Assembly: GCF_037975245.1 (NCBI RefSeq)
Contig: NC_092563.1
Location: 480,001 to 544,000, forward strand
Direction: 5' to 3'
From: Apostichopus japonicus
Lineage: Eukaryota; Echinodermata; Holothuroidea; Aspidochirotida; Stichopodidae
Length of the DNA: 64,000 nucleotides
In this document: positions 40,111 through 52,655 of the stretch, piece after piece
Layout of the letters: the number at the start of each line of letters is the position of its first letter
How positions within the stretch are numbered: position 1 is the stretch's first letter
Notes under the pieces: model-generated
Told to the model about the DNA's origin: nothing
The model's database searches: none
The model's input: only the letters and a program-made list of their open reading frames with translations
Position numbers and translations under genes: made by a program

Positions 40111-43100
40111 GTAATGATGCTGAATTATATTTCTCATCTTTTATTTTCATGTTTTTCAAAAAGTGTTACTTAGGTGATAATGTTTACTCAATAGAAGTAT
40201 CAATGCAGGGGCTGGTTCTGCGAATGTCGATCAGCGCTTACTAATATCATAGGTTGATTGATTGCAATATATATGTGGCAGATCTACCACCGATTTGACC
40301 ACAATATGCCACCAATCATTATTCTATTTTCAACATTTGAACAAACTGTAGCAGAGTTCTGTGTGTTTGTATAGTACCGGTAGTACTAGTATATTTTGAG
40401 GTATATGCCAAGCCTAGGGTTTCCATGTTATTGTTATGTTAGGTCCATGTACTTATTTACCTACTGTTACAGTATGTATGATCAGGCTACTGTAGCACAT
40501 GCAAATAATATATCGTATACTTTTTAATATGTACATATGTACCCTGTATGGTGAAGTGCAGTTATTTCATCACAGACATGTGATCATTTAGTCTCCATCC
40601 ATTTCTAAAACACTCAACATTGGATGTTGATATTAACAATGTAGCAGTCCATAGCCAATGATTTTCCATGAACGTTGGATCACAGTAAGGCCTAAGGGTT
40701 TGTATGATGTCATCTAGGCAAATGTTCTCCAAAGCTTTACTTAGGCTATTATAATCTTTTGTAGATTTATCTTTGAAACCTGATACTGTGAAATGTAATT
40801 TGCTTAGCTGTCAAATGTCTCTGAATTTATATTTGATCAAAAGAGCATCTTTTTTTGTGGAAGTATTCTTTTCATCTGTTGATAAATGATTGATATATTA
40901 TAAAGGAAACTATAAAGTCATTTTCAGCTGAAGTGGCCAAATGACTTCATTAATCTTGCTGACATTGCCTGATTCATTGACAACCTAATCTGAGTTTGAA
41001 AAAATTAATATCTTAATAATTGAATCTTTATAGAACTGAAATTTCATATTTACATATAGTACAAAATGCAATCTACAATGTATACAAAAGGCAAATTTAA
41101 TAGCTCTAGGCTATTTTCTTATATCGCTGATAACTTCTCACTTGTTTTGTCATATCATTCCTACAGCCTGCTGTTTCCATTGGTAATGTTGGTCAGCTAG
41201 CAATGGATCTTGTAATAACCACCCTTAGTATGAAGAAAGTTGGTTACCTGCATCATGAGAGCTTACAGGCATTATGTGGCAATGATGCTCTTAATAGTAA
41301 CTCAGGGATTACTGAAGGAAACCTAACCATTGGGACAGAAGGTAACTTAACAACAAAGCAAGGGAGACAAATTTAATCACTACATGTGATATAGAATGCC
41401 ATACTACAACTGATCCAGACTGGCAATGGTGCTGAACAGTGGCATGCACAGGATGTCAAACATAGGCAAGGGGGGGGGGGGTGGGGAGAAAAGATATAGA
41501 ATTGTAGAGGTCAAGTGGTGCATGCCAAGGCATATTTAGACTATGAATCAGATCTTTATAAATCAGCCCTAAACAGAAGGTTCTGCTAATAAATACTTTG
41601 TTTGTGAGGTGTTAATGGTCCATTTCTTCCCTGTGTCTGCTTGGGTAAGATTGACATAGGTCCTGTGTCTGGTTCATAATGCGAACAGCAGTTGTGGTTA
41701 AAATGAAAAGGCACAATTTGTCAAAGTATTTGTATAATATTGTGAATATCTGAATAGCAGAAATGAAAAGATCTGTCATTGATAACAGTTACTTCATGAA
41801 GACACACAACATCTAAAAACAATGTTTTAGTGATTTACAATGTAAGTTTCACAAACTATGTGGTTTGGTCATTGGGAATTGCATTCAGCATGTATTTAAT
41901 AATGGTGTGATATGTTTAATTGGTTACAGTATTATATGTTTAATTGGTACGGTTATATTCCTCTGGTTAGGGCAATGGTCCATGTCATCGATAAATGTTG
42001 TACAATTATTTGTGACCTGACATCAATCTGAATCTGCTCCGTGCATTCCCACCCTCCTCCTGCCTAACCCCCACCCCCCTCTGCCCCCCCTTCGCCTTCC
42101 TTCGTCTTCCTCCGCCTTAATAACATTATTAGTGTTACATTTGTTGTGTCTGGGAAGTGTAATACATCCCTGCACTGTTGGCTGTCATGTCTGAATCAAC
42201 ATAAACTCAATCTTGTCATTCTCTGTTGATATCCATTCAGTAATTTTCTTGACTATTCCAGGGCATTGGACATCATCATTTTTACCAAACTGCATAGCGA
42301 GAAGAAACAGCATCTTTTGTGTTACTATAGAGAAAAATAATATTTGCATAGACACAAATTACCACATAAGCTTCTTTGTCTTTCTCAGTCTTTGAACAAG
42401 CCGATAAGAGGCTAGTCTGTGTCCAGCAACGAGTCTTGTTTGTTAAAGTAAGTAATCATGGTTGATATGTTGATTGATTATTATCACAAAGTCACATGCT
42501 AATCACATTTTCTCAAAGTCACATGCTAATAACAAAGTCACATGCTAATAGCAACGTCTATCATGGGGTTTTCAACCATCAGTGTCGAGTTTTAAAATTT
42601 TGAGGAATGCATTTTGGCATCAGCAGGAATATCTAATAAATTTGAATGCTCTTGATCAATTTAAAATTAGAAGTGATCACTCATTTTTGTCATATATTTC
42701 TCCTCTATGTCAGGGCAAGCAAGCTGCTTTTCGTCGTGACCTGCTCGAGTGGATCAAGACTTGTGGATTTACTTCGGTAACAGTTTTGACAAGCAGTGCC
42801 TCGCATGAAAGGATTGACTGTCAGCTAACTGGGTAAGTCAATATCAGATGCATTCAAGATGTAGTTTGTATTAAAGGTCAAGGGTCACGTTTAGAACAAA
42901 ATTCAGAGTTGTGGGACAGACCATTAAAGGTATCTTTTAATGCAGGTTGGTTCCATTTCATTAACATTTGTGCTTTTGAGAAGCTATCCTTAATATGTAA
43001 CATGTTACTTGATTGAGGTGACTGGTAATAAATTTCATTACTCAATGACAGTGAAGCTGATTAGCTTAATAGGATATCCTGCTGACTGCAATGAGACATT

Positions 43101-45562
43101 TTCATATGGAAAAAAAAGATATTATTAATTGTTTGTTGAAACCCACAACGATATCTTGTTTAATACTAACTCTAGAAACGGTTAGTTGAATGTATATTTA
43201 CCAGATAGATCCTTCCTTACGTCAGAAAGTGGATCACACTAGGTGTTTTGTGATACAATCTTTACTTTCTATTTAATATCATTCCTATTATAATACTGTT
43301 GCTGTATTTGTCCCTGTATTTGAGGTCATCATGGCACATGTTCTCTAATAGCTTTTACTTATATAATATTTGTTTACTTATCCTTGAAATGTGATAAACT
43401 TGGAAAGTTTGCTTTAGCTGTTCTCTTCATTTAGAATTTCATTAAATATGCAACTTGTTGGTAAGAATGTAATTTCCTGCATGAATAAATTATTCGGTTA
43501 TTAAAGATGAAAATATAGTATAGAAAGTTTAGAAAATGATAAAAGCATTAGACTTAGGTCTTCAATAACAGTTTAACAATTTCTTTGGAATTTTCAGAGA
43601 TCGAAACAGTGTTTAAATTTATCTATTTGTGTCTGGATGTTTTTGTTGTAGATATTTTGTTAAAAAGGTTTTAGCTAATATTAGATATTGGGTTTTTACG
43701 ATATGTCCAAATTGTTGAAAACAAATCAAATAGGCTTGCAACCTAAGCAATGGAAAACAAAGCTGTGTGTATGATAATATAGTTAAAAAATATCTTCCAA
43801 AAGGCTATAGATGATTTCTGCTGAGATTCACTTCCTGGAAGAAGATTAAGTTAAACCATTCAAAATAGGTTACATTTCAATCAATTATATCCCAAGTTAG
43901 GAGCTGTGATATTTCCTACTAACAGAGTGGAATATTTTTCTAATTTTTGCATCGTCTGCTAGAATACCCCTTTAAGTTAATCAGAGAGCTGAATCATATT
44001 TGTTTGAATAAGTAAATGATAATATTATCAAAACAATGCTGGAAATATCCTGCCTTTGATTCCCCAGAAACCCTTTCCGATACCTTACTACACCTTCCTT
44101 TGACAAACTGCTTGGAGATTCGTTTGAGAAGACGTTTGATTGGACGAGACTGGAGAGAAGGAAGGACAATTGGAGTGGTAACCATGGTAACCAAAGTGAC
44201 ATAACAGATGAAGCAAGCGGTGTGTTTATACCAGGTGGAGGTTTGGCCGCAAAGCTGTTTCGAGAATGGTACTCATTGTTATTCATTACTTATATCTTGC
44301 CCATGTAAAATAAAAGCAGCTGGTTGCTAAGCAACAAAATTTGTTCCACCTTTCAACTGCAATTGAACACAAACTATGCTTATAATTTGTTTCATTGTTA
44401 TGACAACAGATTTTACAACCTTGTTTACTCTTCATTTTCTGCTAGAATTGAACATATTTGACTTTTTCATTTTGTGGTAAATTATCAATGCGTAATTGTG
44501 AAACAGATGAAATGCTAACTCTCATTGATACCGAACATTGCCCTAACCTCTTATTGTGGATTAGATGGGAAATTTAATACAGGGATGCCATCGTAAAACT
44601 GAATTGCAGTAAACTGCTTTCGGCCAATTTAAAGTAATACATGATTAGAGCATAATATGTGGATAGAGCTGCCATATTATGGTCATTTTCCAACAAGTCA
44701 AAGAAGGAAAAAAGGGTACCTGCTTGAAAAGTATTTCTTAAAAACATTTGCATAATGTTAATGCCAAATTTGATTGGTCCATTGACATTACATTTGCATG
44801 TTTGTCTCATTCAGACTGCATTTTTAGGCATCACTAGGAGATGGTTGCCATAGTGAAAGGCTCTCCGGGGAGCTTAGCTAAAGATTTAAGTGCAGTGAGC
44901 CTAAATATTGATCTTAAACTTATAATGATTGTAGAGCAATGTCAATAACACCCACAAGCAATAATTGAACTTTGTGGGTGGGTTTGGAACAGAGGTTGTG
45001 CAGTGAGAAAGGCTGATAAATGGCATCTGTAAATGTGTTGCAAAACCTATGCCCTTCACACATAGAGAGAAGTAGTGATATTTAATTTACTCTTAACTTA
45101 CCAGTCTTCTCACAACAACTGCACTCTTGGTATCAACCATGGGCACTATCTTCCCATTATGGTCTCTCTCCCTCATTCTACCAAGCAAAGTGTTTATAAT
45201 TTGGAACTTTCAACAAAACAAACAACTGCTACTGTTTCTGTTCATCGTGTGATTTAATTCTTTAGTTGTGAAAGAGATGTCGCCCTCGCTGTTCTACTGG
45301 TATTCTGTTCTGAAGGAGACAACATACCTGATGCTCTAAATCTTGTCCAATATTTGAACCAGTGGTTGAAATTAGCTGAGGTAAGTTTGAGAGGCAATTA
45401 TGATGGTTAATTTCAGACATAACCTTAATTTCTCAGAGCAGGATAAATAAAATAATTAACCCTGTTGCTGGAAAGCCACATGCAGCCTAGGACTGTGCTC
45501 TCAATCTTGTGCACAATGTATACTAGCTGCTGAATTAAAGTAAGTTATACATATGTTTATAA

Positions 45563-45599
<37 letters not shown>

Positions 45600-46542
45600 T
45601 ATGTATATATATATATTAATATTTATATAGATATAGATATTTATAGATATATTTAAATATATATGTTCCTATTCTTAAATAGTTTAGTTTTTATTCTCAA
45701 GGGTTAGGGAAGCCAAAAATAAAGTTTCCTTCAAACCAAATTTAATTTGCACTTGGAATGAGACATTGTGATTTTAGTTTCAGTTATCAGTACAGAATAT
45801 CTTATGTTTGTCTTATTACTTGTGTCTGTGATACTTTGTGCAAGTAGAGATATATCAAAATACCAACTCTAACATATGCTGAGAGGATTGTGGTCAGGTG
45901 GTTAAATAGGCAATTCAATCTAAGGGATTCAAAGTTCGAGTCCTGGCTGGATCACTACTTTGTTTCCTTGACAAGGCACTTTATCTCCATTGCCTCTCTT
46001 CACCCAGGTATATAAATGGTGACTAGAGGTAACTGTTTCTGGCAGTCTTACTGTAATTTACGCTTGTTATTCAAAAACTGGACTTCGCAACCCTTTTGTA
46101 AGGTCATAGTTTGGAGAGTTGCCCAGAAATTTGGAAGAAGAAAACAAAATTAAAAACACAAGTGGAAAATCTTGAGCATAAATTGCTTCAAAATTTCTTC
46201 AAAATGCAACATCATTTAACAATCAAGCACTCTGAATACTTTTTTTTTAAATTCATAAAGAGGAGGGTTACTTCCTCCACATAGAGACCTTCTCTAGGCC
46301 AGAACAATTGCCACTGGAGGATTGCCAATAGGGTCACCAAGCAAGACTGCTTTAATAACAGGTTTATACAGCATGTTTCAATGTCATGTTAGATGTAAAA
46401 CATATATCTTATCTGACACAATTTTGTTTACCCCATTTCACTGAAGGAAAACTCAGCTGGAAATGCAAAAGGTGGACCATGGAAGTATCCAGCATCTTGG
46501 AGTCTTCTCTTTGGCAGAGAAGTTGACCCTACTTTGTACTAG
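40054..46542 (+). CDS. PSMG2: Proteasome assembly chaperone 2 (PAC2), complete, seven exons
   Basis: PSMG2 pairs with PSMG1 and helps assemble the alpha ring of the 20S proteasome; this is established for the family. Joined exons are 40054-40110, 41167-41341, 42389-42447, 42714-42832, 44068-44268, 45266-45380 and 46447-46542. They total 822 nt, 273 residues plus TAG (human protein: about 264). All introns are GT-AG and all phases agree. Recognisable blocks in order are a 19-residue N-terminus starting MF and matching human length, PAVSIGNVGQLAMDL, VFEQADKRLVCVQQ, NPFRYLTTPS, VFIPGGGLAAKLF, SEGDNIPDALNLVQYLN and a C-terminal SWSLLFG. The segment between NPFRY and PGGG, exon 5, is about ten residues longer than in human and rich in charged residues. 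The gene begins exactly where the CpG-normal domain ends. It converges with PCK. Identification is from remembered family sequence, not a search. Confidence 0.95.
41167..41341 (+). CDS. PSMG2: PSMG2 exon 2
   Basis: Acceptor ctacag, donor GTAACT. Encodes residues 20-77 plus one base of codon 78, starting PAVSIGNVGQLAMDL, the most conserved block of the PAC2 family. Confidence 0.95.
42389..42447 (+). CDS. PSMG2: PSMG2 exon 3
   Basis: Acceptor tttctcag, donor GTAAGT. Encodes residues 78-97 (VFEQADKRLVCVQQRVLFVK), matching the human stretch around VYSLPSRKLVALQLRS. Confidence 0.93.
42485..42556. repeat. Short repeat, three copies, PSMG2 intron 3
   Basis: CAAAGTCACATGCTAAT occurs three times with variable short gaps, in the 266-bp intron, the shortest of the gene. 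Confidence 0.9.
42714..42832 (+). CDS. PSMG2: PSMG2 exon 4
   Basis: Acceptor ctatgtcag, donor GTAAGT. Encodes residues 98-136 plus two bases, including DLLEWIKTCG and SVTVLTSSASHER, matching human LLSWVKSSG and VIVLSSSHSYQR. Confidence 0.94.
44068..44268 (+). CDS. PSMG2: PSMG2 exon 5
   Basis: Acceptor ttccccag, donor GTACTC, slightly off consensus. Encodes residues 137-203 plus two bases, from NPFRYLTTPS through FDWTRLERRKDNW to VFIPGGGLAAKLFRE. The middle is charged, poorly conserved and longer than in human PSMG2. The correct frame differs from two other frames that happen to be open over the same bases. Confidence 0.93.
45266..45380 (+). CDS. PSMG2: PSMG2 exon 6
   Basis: Acceptor attctttag, donor GTAAGT. 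Encodes residues 204-242, including VALAVLLVFCSEGDNIPDAL and LVQYLNQWLKLAE, close to human AVLLKFVSEGDNIPDAL. Confidence 0.95.
45560..45665. repeat. (TA)n microsatellite in PSMG2 intron 6
   Basis: A long TA run followed by interrupted TATATAGATA sequence. Confidence 0.95.
45886..46023 (+). mobile_element. tRNA-derived SINE in PSMG2 intron 6
   Basis: Has an A-box-like TGGTCAGGTGG (45891-45901) and a B-box AGTTCGAGTCC (45933-45943) at normal pol III spacing. These are followed by a body with CTTGACAAGGCACTTTATCT and CACCCAGGTATATAAATGG, a tail type common in SINEs of marine invertebrates. No tRNA cloverleaf survives. The 3' end is not clearly defined and may extend to about 46110. Confidence 0.7.
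46447..46542 (+). CDS. PSMG2: PSMG2 exon 7 with stop
   Basis: Acceptor cactgaag, phase 0, ends TAG at 46540-46542. Encodes residues 243-273, including WKYPASWSLLFG and a C-terminal DPTLY. The human counterpart is WKIPSSWRLLFG with a C-terminal PALF, so a hydrophobic/aromatic end is kept. Confidence 0.94.
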   Translation, partial: ENSAGNAKGGPWKYPASWSLLFGREVDPTLY

Positions 46543-46980
46543 AGTGTGAATGACAAGAAGGAAAGAGGGACCAGTTTTGGAAAAACCCAAAGAAAGTAAC
46601 ATTGGGAGAGGTCTGTGTACAGAAAGGAACTGGCTCTTAGGATTGATCCTAGCATGTACTAAAGATAGGATCAGGAATAGAGAAGTCTTGAGCAAGTTGT
46701 GGATGAGATCAAGATTCAATATCAGAGGCAAATTAAACTCAGGATCTAAGAGTTTTGTTTTCTGTTCCAAACTTGTGACAATTAACCCTACTATCATGCA
46801 CTTGCAGCCAACGGTAGGATTAAGGATGGAGACATTTTGGAAAGAAGAATGGTGACTTAAGTGTCAACATAAGAGGAGGATAAGACCCAGAGGGTTGGGG
46901 TTTAGATATTGAACCTTACCAGCCTGCCACTCTACTACCCTACCATTCACTAAGGAACCAAAGCATAATACCATCTATGA

Positions 46981-46998
46981 AAAAAAAAAAAAAAAAGA
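46981..46998 (+). repeat. Poly-A run of about 18
   Basis: Lies 440 bp after the PSMG2 stop codon with no good AATAAA just upstream, so it is more likely a simple repeat or a retroposed tail than a polyadenylation mark. Confidence 0.7.
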
Positions 46999-47900
46999 GA
47001 TCAGTAGAAAGATGAGGGGTGGACTACACTGAAGTCTTGAAGTGTGCACTAAAGTTGAGCCATTTATCCCTAGCAGTTACTAAGGAACTAAAGGGTGATT
47101 TCAATGATAGAGCAATGTTGTGAAGTTCTTTGCAAGAGATTATCCATAAGATTCAAATTAACAATAATAATAAGTCTTCAATTTAATTATGTACTGTACT
47201 AGGAATGTATGTTATTATCTGTTCATTGATTGCTTTTGGCAGTCAAGGTGTATAAACCGAACTTTCAACCTAACATGAACTGTCCCATGTGTGTTTAAAC
47301 AGTCTCCACATTGTGTCAAATTCTTTAACACAAAGAGCTTTTCATCCTGTCAATTTGGCAAATTTGGCTGTGAAATTCTGAGATTTCTGTCTCTTTCAAA
47401 TAACATTTACGTTTGTTCTCACACCCCCTTCCACCCACTCCCCTTCTCCCCTTCCCAAACTCTATGAAAGTCTCCCCACCTGCAATCCAGACTTATGGAG
47501 GTGAAATTCAGCTTAAAGTCATTAGAAATACTAGGAAGGTAACACAAAGGATGTGTTATTTTGACTTTCTTTCCAACAGAAAGTTATAGTCTTCAAATAA
47601 GCCATAATTTATTAATTCAAATTTTATTGGCCAATACAGCCTTATCTGAAAATATGCTTGTTACACTTTTAAACAATTGTTTGATATTTCCTACTCACTA
47701 TCTAATTTATGCACCCTTATTTATATCACTTTTTTTATTGCACTTTTTCTTATATCACAAACCTACGTAGTAACCTTGAGTGAAGGGAAAGTGGGTACAA
47801 TTTTGTTACTATGGTAACCAACTTCATGCAGTATTTGTAATAACTAGGTCTCGCAAAAGGTTTGCAAATGAGAATCATTTTTACTCTCATTTCCGCTTTA

Positions 47901-47906
47901 AATAAA
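47901..47906 (+). terminator. PSMG2: Candidate PSMG2 polyadenylation signal
   Basis: First AATAAA noticed downstream of the PSMG2 stop, 1.36 kb away. This is a sequence match only; a variant signal nearer the stop is possible. Confidence 0.3.
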
Positions 47907-48180
47907 CACCTATATTACTTCTTCACACTTAATGGTAAATCAACTGCATGTTCTTAACGTATGAAACCGTAAGATGTGAAATGTAAAACTAAAGTTGTTT
48001 TCAGTATATGTGACCTAACTTAATCCTACAATTAGCTCTTGATTTATAAGTTTGGATCCATAGGTGGAAATTTGACATCTAAAGAATGTAGTGAGCTGAG
48101 ACCGAAACCTTGGTTATAAGTAGTTCAGGTAACTCAGAGAGTCAAGATAGGAAGGGTGTAGATAATGGACACCCTACTAG

Positions 48181-48502
48181 GCCTGAAGAGATGTAGGAGG
48201 GGGGCTACAGTTGCATTAGCAGAGATAATTAGGGGGACCAGGAATTTAAGGGGTAAAACTATCTCTTCATATTATATGTAAGGAAAAATTAAGACATCAA
48301 AAAAGGCCTGAAGAGGTGGGGGGGGGGTCTACAGTTGCATTAGCAAAGATAATTAGGGGGACCAGGAATTTAAGGGGTAAAAATATCTCTTCATATTATA
48401 TGTAAGGAAAAATTAAGACATCAAAAAAGGCCTGAAGAGATGGGGGGGGGGGCTACAGTTGCATTAGCAGAGATAATTAGGGGCACCAGGGATTTATAGG
48501 GT
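48181..48502. repeat. Tandem triplication, about 124-bp unit
   Basis: Copies start GCCTGAAGAG at 48181, 48306 and 48430. The third is cut short where the 19-bp satellite begins. Differences are mainly the length of a G run (up to about 10) and a few substitutions, so the event looks recent. Confidence 0.95.
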
Positions 48503-49066
48503 AGGCTTTGATTGACTGATCAGGCTTTGATTGATTGATCAGGCTTTGATTGACTGATCAGGCTTTGATTGACTGATCAGGCTTTGATTGACTGATCAGG
48601 CTTTGATTGATTGATCAGGCTTTGATTGATTGATCAGGCTTTGATTGATTGATCAGGCTTTGATTGATTGATCAGGCTTTGATTGATTGATCAGGCTTTG
48701 ATTGATTGATCAGGCTTTGATTGATTGATCAGGCTTTGATTGATTGATCAGGCTTTGATTGACTGATCAGGCTTTGATTGACTGATCAGGCTTTGATTGA
48801 CTGATCAGGCTTTGATTGACTGATCAGGCTTTGATTGATTGAGCAGGCTTTGATTGATTGAGCAGGCTTTGATTGACTGATCAGGCTTTGATTGACTGAT
48901 CAGGCTTTGATTGACTGATCAGGCTTTGATTGATTGATCAGGCTTTGATTGATTGATCAGGCTTTGATTGATTGATCAGGCTTTGATTGATTGATCAGGC
49001 TTTGATTGATTGATCAGGCTTTGATTGATTGATCAGGCTTTGATTGATTGATCAGGCTTTGATTGG
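48503..49066. repeat. 19-bp satellite AGGCTTTGATTGAYTGATC, 29 full units
   Basis: Twenty-nine uninterrupted 19-bp units plus a partial one. The main variant site is C or T at position 14, and two adjacent units (18 and 19) read GAGC instead of GATC. Variants are clustered in order: C, T, three C, nine T, four C, two T with GAGC, three C, seven T. Confidence 0.97.
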
Positions 49067-50630
49067 TTTCATTTTGGTTTGATTAGCTCTGCGCCATGGC
49101 TCACATATGTGTTTGGACAGTGTAATATTACAGGACATGTACTGTTGGAAGAATTGTGTACCAGAAGCAAACTATACACAATCCTCCTGGAGGGGTTTCA
49201 CAACAATAATCTAATGACTGACCTCCATGATAAAAAGCAATTTTGAGTTTCATAAATCTGCATCAAAATTTTCTTTCTTCAATTACACCCTTCAATATTA
49301 CCAAAAACAAAAAAAATTAGTAGGAAGGAATAAAGAGGGTGTAATTTGGGTAACTATGTTTTGAATTTCCCAATTTGACAGGCTATATTAAAAATGAATA
49401 AAAATAAGAGAACAACATTGTAATGTGAAACTAAGGAAGTAAATAATATATTTTTCCAGCCATAGATTGTGAAACAAAATGTCTAACGCACTCAACAGCC
49501 ATGGTTCAAATTGCCTTTAAACAGTTAAAAGTATTTATGACACCACTCATAGAGGGTATGCAAGAGGTAACAAATTAACAAATGCTCATCCATACAAACT
49601 AAATCATAAATAATAATAATAATATATCAAAATAAACCAAAGGTGACTGACTTACATTGTTACAACAGAAAATTTAATACGCTTGTACGATATCTAAAAA
49701 TATTTGCGGATCTTTGAAAACATTTTGCGGTTCATGAAATGTATTCTACTGCAGCAGTTTGAAACAATCTTTGAGATTTAGATCATAATAATAATGGGAT
49801 GGATAATAGTTTGCTGCAAATATCCAGTAATTTAGCAAGGAGGGGGAAAATGGTCTAAAGAGTTGAACAATTAATTGTAATTTGTTGCTCAATGAGAAGC
49901 ATTCTAGTACTGCAATACATATGAACAAAGACATACTGTATGTAAATATGTCAAGTTTTAGCAGAACTTTAAATGAGAAATGAAATATATTTTGAAACCA
50001 ATTAATCTTATTTAATTTCATTCTTTATCCTTAAAATGTATAGAAGAACCAAAACCAAGATCAGCATAAAAAAAATTAGAAGATAGTTTCCAAAAAATGT
50101 TACTTTGACATTTTTTTTTATATTGAAAACTTCATGTTTTTTATTTGGCTTCAGGCAATCATTTGCACATATGCTTGTTAATTGGTGGCACACATGAAAT
50201 CCAGTCACACACTTTATCACCATGGTAACATTTGACACTTAACAGACAGACAGCTTTTCAAATTGGAATTTGAATACTACTCATTAACACTAAACTTTTG
50301 CTATATTTCAGAATTGTTGCAAGCCATTGAATTTTTACAGAGAAATATGAAGTTTTGTAACATGTCTTAACAGTGGTGTAACTACAATTAGAGAGGGTAG
50401 ACTTGGAACAACAAAGTGCAACAGAAATGTTTAGTTTTAAGGCCCACTGAAATACACACAAGTTGTTAATAACGTTCAGTTTAAACCTCTTTGCACCCAC
50501 CAACATGTTTGTGGTACATACTCCCTTCTTTAGTTCTGATGTTGCAATCTCATTTGTAATGGGTTTCAGTAGAGGCATCCCCCATCATTCCCACTCCAGT
50601 GATTAAAAGAATAGGTTAACTCACACTTTT

Positions 50631-50636
50631 TTTATT
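50631..50636 (-). terminator. PCK1: Candidate PCK polyadenylation signal
   Basis: First clear AATAAA on the - strand after the PCK stop, 1.56 kb downstream. Sequence match only. Confidence 0.25.
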
Positions 50637-52197
50637 TCTAGTCAACAATATTTAGGGTTTTACTATGAAAACATAACCAACGTCATAAGGATGGTTCAAT
50701 AAAGTACATAATTACCATATACATAATTGAACAGAGAAAAACCCTGTAATAGTATCTCTGCAATTATCATCATGAAAGGAAGGCCTTCAGCTACCTCCTG
50801 TGAAGTGACAATTACAAGCTACCCACAAAACTGACCTGACTGTAGGAATGTGATTATAACTTGTCTTAACTACCAGAATTCTCACCAGTGAGAAGACAAA
50901 ACATCTCTGAAATGCAATGAATTAAGCCAGTTTAGGTTCATATATGATTAAGTTGACACAAAAAAATCAATCCTGAAAAACTTAAAAGAATAAGGTAGCA
51001 AGAAAATTCCACGATCTCACAATGTCACTACACACTGCCCCTAACTAATCTGACACTAACATATCACCGTCTCATCTTTAAGAATCAAGCTAACAAGAGA
51101 GATTACCGTCAGGTAAAAGAAGACAAAAAAGAACCCCAGTAAGCTCTTAAAGGGGATTAAGAAAAAAAGACTTGGATGAAAGGTGCTGACAATTTTACCA
51201 TTTTTTAGAAAGGCACAGTTTCTGAAATGATACAAACAAAATGGCATCACGTTTAATCAATGGAGTGTAAGCACCAAACTACATAAATTAATGACTTATT
51301 TTTACAATATGAATAATTTTCAGTGATGTTATGAGAACAAATAGAAAATGTCTGATGATTGCTCCAACATTATTTAGAGTTACATTTGTAACCATTGCTC
51401 GGTTACATTTCGAGAAAGGAAAAAAAACTTGGTGAAAGCGAAAGCTTAATCAAATCAATTGCTTTACCTTCCAAAATAAACAAATTTCTGTTCAAGTACC
51501 TCTAATTGATGGCTCTATACACTCACATTGTCCAGTTATATTTATGCCTACAAAGCAAGCTTGTTGGTAAAGTTTATGGTCTTTTGAAGTAAAATAACTG
51601 CTCAAATGTGCTTCCCAGCTATTCAACAGTACTCAAAAAGAACACATCGAACAAAAAGAGGAGGAACAAGAGCTTTCTCTTAAACAAAGAAAATAATCTC
51701 ATTATAGAATTTTCATCCCAATGGGAAAGCACTTCCCAACATCAATTATTTTTCCTATGCCAAACAAACCCTGAATATATTCATACCAAGTTTTACCGAT
51801 ATCCAAAATTGGGGATGCCATCCCAACCGTTAAGGACACGTCCAATGTGTACGGTAAACAAGTCACACAGTCACTAAAAGAAATACTTCCAATAGGAATC
51901 CCAACATAAAGTCAGTTTCTTTGTTCACCCTGCCTGCTCCTCCCCACACCCTCTCACTGTCAGTGATCTAACAGGACCAGGGAGTCTTAGAACCATCTAC
52001 TATTGAAGAAATACACACACTATTAAATACAAGCAGTACCCCCTCAAGAGTGTTCATATTTTTCAATGGTGAGAATCATCTATTAGGGAACTTCATCACA
52101 CTTTGCTGCAAACATCTACAAGTGTCCAGGGTCACTGTAATTGTATAGCATCATGAATAAACATCTCAAATGTGAGTTTTTCTCTAAATCCTTATCC

Positions 52198-52655
52198 TTA
52201 TAATTCACTAATCCTATTCTTCAAATCTCCCAGCTCTTTCCTGATCCCTGCGGGTAAATCGTCGTTTATTTGCTCCTCAAAATATGCCTCAACCTCTGAG
52301 ACCTCCTTCTCCCAGAACTCTTTGGGCAATTGAAAGAGGGCTTCCATGTCGATCTTCTCATTCAAACCATCTAGATTAATGCTGTTATCCTTTGGAATTA
52401 AGCCTACTGGGCTCTTCTGAGCAATGTCCTCGTTGTTGCACCTTCTAAAGATCCATTCTAACACACGGGTGTTCTCCCCGAATCCTGGCCACAGGAATTT
52501 ACCCTCTGAGCTCTTCCTGAACCAGTTGACGTGGAAGATTTTGGGCAGGACGTAGTCCTTGTTCTGTTGAAAGTTCAGCCAATGCTGCAAGTATCGACCG
52601 ATGTTGTATCCGAAGAAGGGTCGCATTGCAAAGGGATCATTCATAACAACTTTTT
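52198..52655 (-). CDS. PCK1: PCK last coding exon
   Basis: Acceptor ctttccctcag; 458 nt to TAA at 52200-52198. Encodes [49 protein letters not shown] and a C-terminal helix ending RISEL (human ends RISQM). The phenylalanines that pack against guanine lie in NWFRK and PGFGEN, which supports GTP rather than ATP use. Confidence 0.97.

Larger units (their letters stand above)
46543..52197. other. Convergent intergenic stretch between PSMG2 and PCK
   Basis: It holds both 3' untranslated regions. I see no gene. Contents are an A(18) run near 46981, a 124-bp triplication and 19-bp satellite (48181-49066), and AT-rich sequence. The frame open opposite the last PSMG2 exon is a shadow. Confidence 0.7.

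Noticed and set aside
41440-41540. Second copy of the MITE (CAGTGGCATGCACAGGAT start with a G run)
   Set aside because: Only a vague resemblance at one end; no matching second terminus or target duplication.
45886-45960. Functional tRNA gene
   Set aside because: A- and B-box words are present but acceptor, D and anticodon stems do not pair; the following body is SINE-like.
46453-46855. 101- and 114-codon frames over the end of PSMG2
   Set aside because: They overlap the true last exon in other frames or on the other strand and match no family.
48503-49066. CRISPR-like or coding repeat array
   Set aside because: Continuous 19-bp units with no spacers; period not a multiple of three and no long frame.
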